From the NCBI GenBank assembly GCA_016710635.1, contig JADJVL010000005.1:1-64000 (forward strand): a stretch of DNA of 64,000 bases, read 5' to 3'. Both the position numbers and the translations under genes were made by a program. Below are positions 63,062-64,000 of the stretch, in pieces (position 1 is the first letter of the stretch; each line of letters begins with the position of its first letter). The notes under the pieces were generated by a model. The model saw only the letters and a list, made by a program, of their open reading frames with translations, made no database searches and was not told where the DNA came from. Source of the DNA: Holophagaceae bacterium (GTDB lineage Bacteria; Acidobacteriota; Holophagae; Holophagales; Holophagaceae).

Positions 63062-64000
63062 TCAGGGGGCGGTGCTGACCATGGCGCTCAGCACTTCCGC
63101 GGTGGAGGAGGGGAAGGTGCCGTTCCGGAAGATGACCTTCGAGGAATCGTGGATGGTCGTCTCCACGGCCCGGACCCGGAACACATAGTTCTGGCCGGGC
63201 TGGAGCAGGGCTGGCGGCATCGTGAGGGAAGTCTCGCGGGTGAGGCAGGTGCCCACCTGGGCGAAGCGGGTGATGCCGCTCTGGGCGAAGACGCGGTAGA
63301 CCGCCACCGAATAGACCGAGGGGTTCCCGCGGCCCGGCGCGTTCCAGGCGAGGACGGGGGTGAGCCCCAGGCCCGCCTGGGGGATGAAGCCGTCCGACCC
63401 GGCGATGGTGAGCCCGGTCACGGGCCCGACGGACTGGGCCATGGGCGCAGCCTGGGTGGGCTTCTGCCGGGCGTTCGTGGCGAGGGTCGCATTCAAGGGA
63501 CGGGCGGTGGTGGCCCCCGGAGCAAGGTAGTTCACGCGATACACGTCGGTGATGGAATAGACCTTCTTCCAGGACGCGTCGAAGGGGTTGCCGTAGCGGG
63601 CCTCGCCGAGGTCGAGATCCGTGGTGCCGAGGGCGGGATAGGCGTTCACCAGATCCACGGTGGCGGCGATGAAGCCCCGCTTCACGCCCCAGGGCGGCGT
63701 GTGCACGCTCATGCGCTGGAAGATGGGGAGCGCGGCGGGATTCACCTGGGGCTGGAAGCCCGCGGAAAGGCTCCGGGTCCAGGCCAGGCGGACCTTTTTG
63801 TTCTGGGGGACGGCGATCATGGTGCCGTTGAGGGTGTTGGTGAGGCCGTCCACTTGGGTGAGGGCGGCGGGCTGGAAGATGCCGGACAGGGTGTTGTAGG
63901 TCTCCGCGCCCGCCACGACGGACTTCAGCTGGGTCAGGGAAGGTCCGTCCCCCTGGGCCGTGTCCACGAGGGGGAAGCCGGTATTGGACCAGTCCAGGTT
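63062..64000 (-). CDS. Exported protein with a fibronectin-III-like C terminus (partial)
   Basis: At least 313 residues; the frame stays open to the window edge, so the start is missing. Beta-rich, with the final 100 residues fitting an Fn3-like domain (LAWNAPGRGNPSVYSVAVYRVF ... PGQNYVFRVRAVET). Asn, Thr, Gly and Ala are common, as in surface or secreted proteins. No catalytic motif recognised. Confidence 0.75.
   Translation of the reverse strand, partial: NLDWSNTGFPLVDTAQGDGPSLTQLKSVVAGAETYNTLSGIFQPAALTQVDGLTNTLNGTMIAVPQNKKVRLAWTRSLSAGFQPQVNPAALPIFQRMSVHTPPWGVKRGFIAATVDLVNAYPALGTTDLDLGEARYGNPFDASWKKVYSITDVYRVNYLAPGATTARPLNATLATNARQKPTQAAPMAQSVGPVTGLTIAGSDGFIPQAGLGLTPVLAWNAPGRGNPSVYSVAVYRVFAQSGITRFAQVGTCLTRETSLTMPPALLQPGQNYVFRVRAVETTIHDSSKVIFRNGTFPSSTAEVLSAMVSTAP

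Overview
The window looks like a chromosome segment from a GC-rich, diderm (outer-membrane) bacterium. The best guess is Acidobacteriota of the Holophaga/Geothrix type. This rests on very high G+C, LPS-assembly and heptose/KDO genes (lptD, gmhB, kdsB), a bacillithiol gene (bshA), a LytS/LytR pair with LiaF-like proteins, and a long-form PstC/PstA. The phylum is an inference from gene content; no marker gene in the window proves it. No prophage, insertion sequence or CRISPR array was seen. Almost all genes are housekeeping or regulatory.

Layout. 1-3042: end of an unknown gene, a PEGA-type Ser/Thr kinase and a two-receiver response regulator. 3065-14511: purE, a flavoprotein, an exported prolyl oligopeptidase, a lipoprotein, prfC, then a GNAT / acyltransferase / ureohydrolase run. 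14560-25307: a STAS protein followed by a phosphate island. The island has low-affinity uptake (DUF47-pit), the phoR/phoB regulators and high-affinity uptake (pstS-pstC-pstA-pstB-phoU). 25675-31138: ribonuclease E/G, a ZIP transporter and lptD. 31247-41041: a diguanylate cyclase, alr, trxB, kdsB, fabH, rsmD and a phosphorelay pair. 41065-48366: CoA-transferase A, a TolB-like protein, gmhB, sfsA, gcvT, gcvH and a LysM lytic transglycosylase. 48416-52989: tRNA-Ala, an ABC-F ATPase, coaX and birA. 53004-57057: an envelope-stress-like operon (46-aa membrane protein, two LiaF/DUF5668-like proteins, LytS, LytR) followed by TonB. 57182-62518: an IMPACT protein, bshA, dtd and proton-translocating transhydrogenase. 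62609-63009: tRNA-Met with two tandem hairpin units that copy its 3' end. 63062-64000: a partial exported Fn3-like protein.

Genes are tightly packed, and many pairs overlap by 1-4 nt (TGATG, ATGA, GTGA), so translational coupling appears to be widespread. Two genes, phoR and fabH, each lose frame by exactly one base in a short G run. fabH is normally a core gene, so a base-calling or assembly indel is the simplest explanation.

The parts least explained by known gene families are the tRNA-Met 3'-end-like repeat units, a similar T-arm echo near tRNA-Ala, a hexanucleotide repeat ahead of the ABC-F gene, a fused transhydrogenase gene, and the small-protein/LiaF/LytST/TonB operon.
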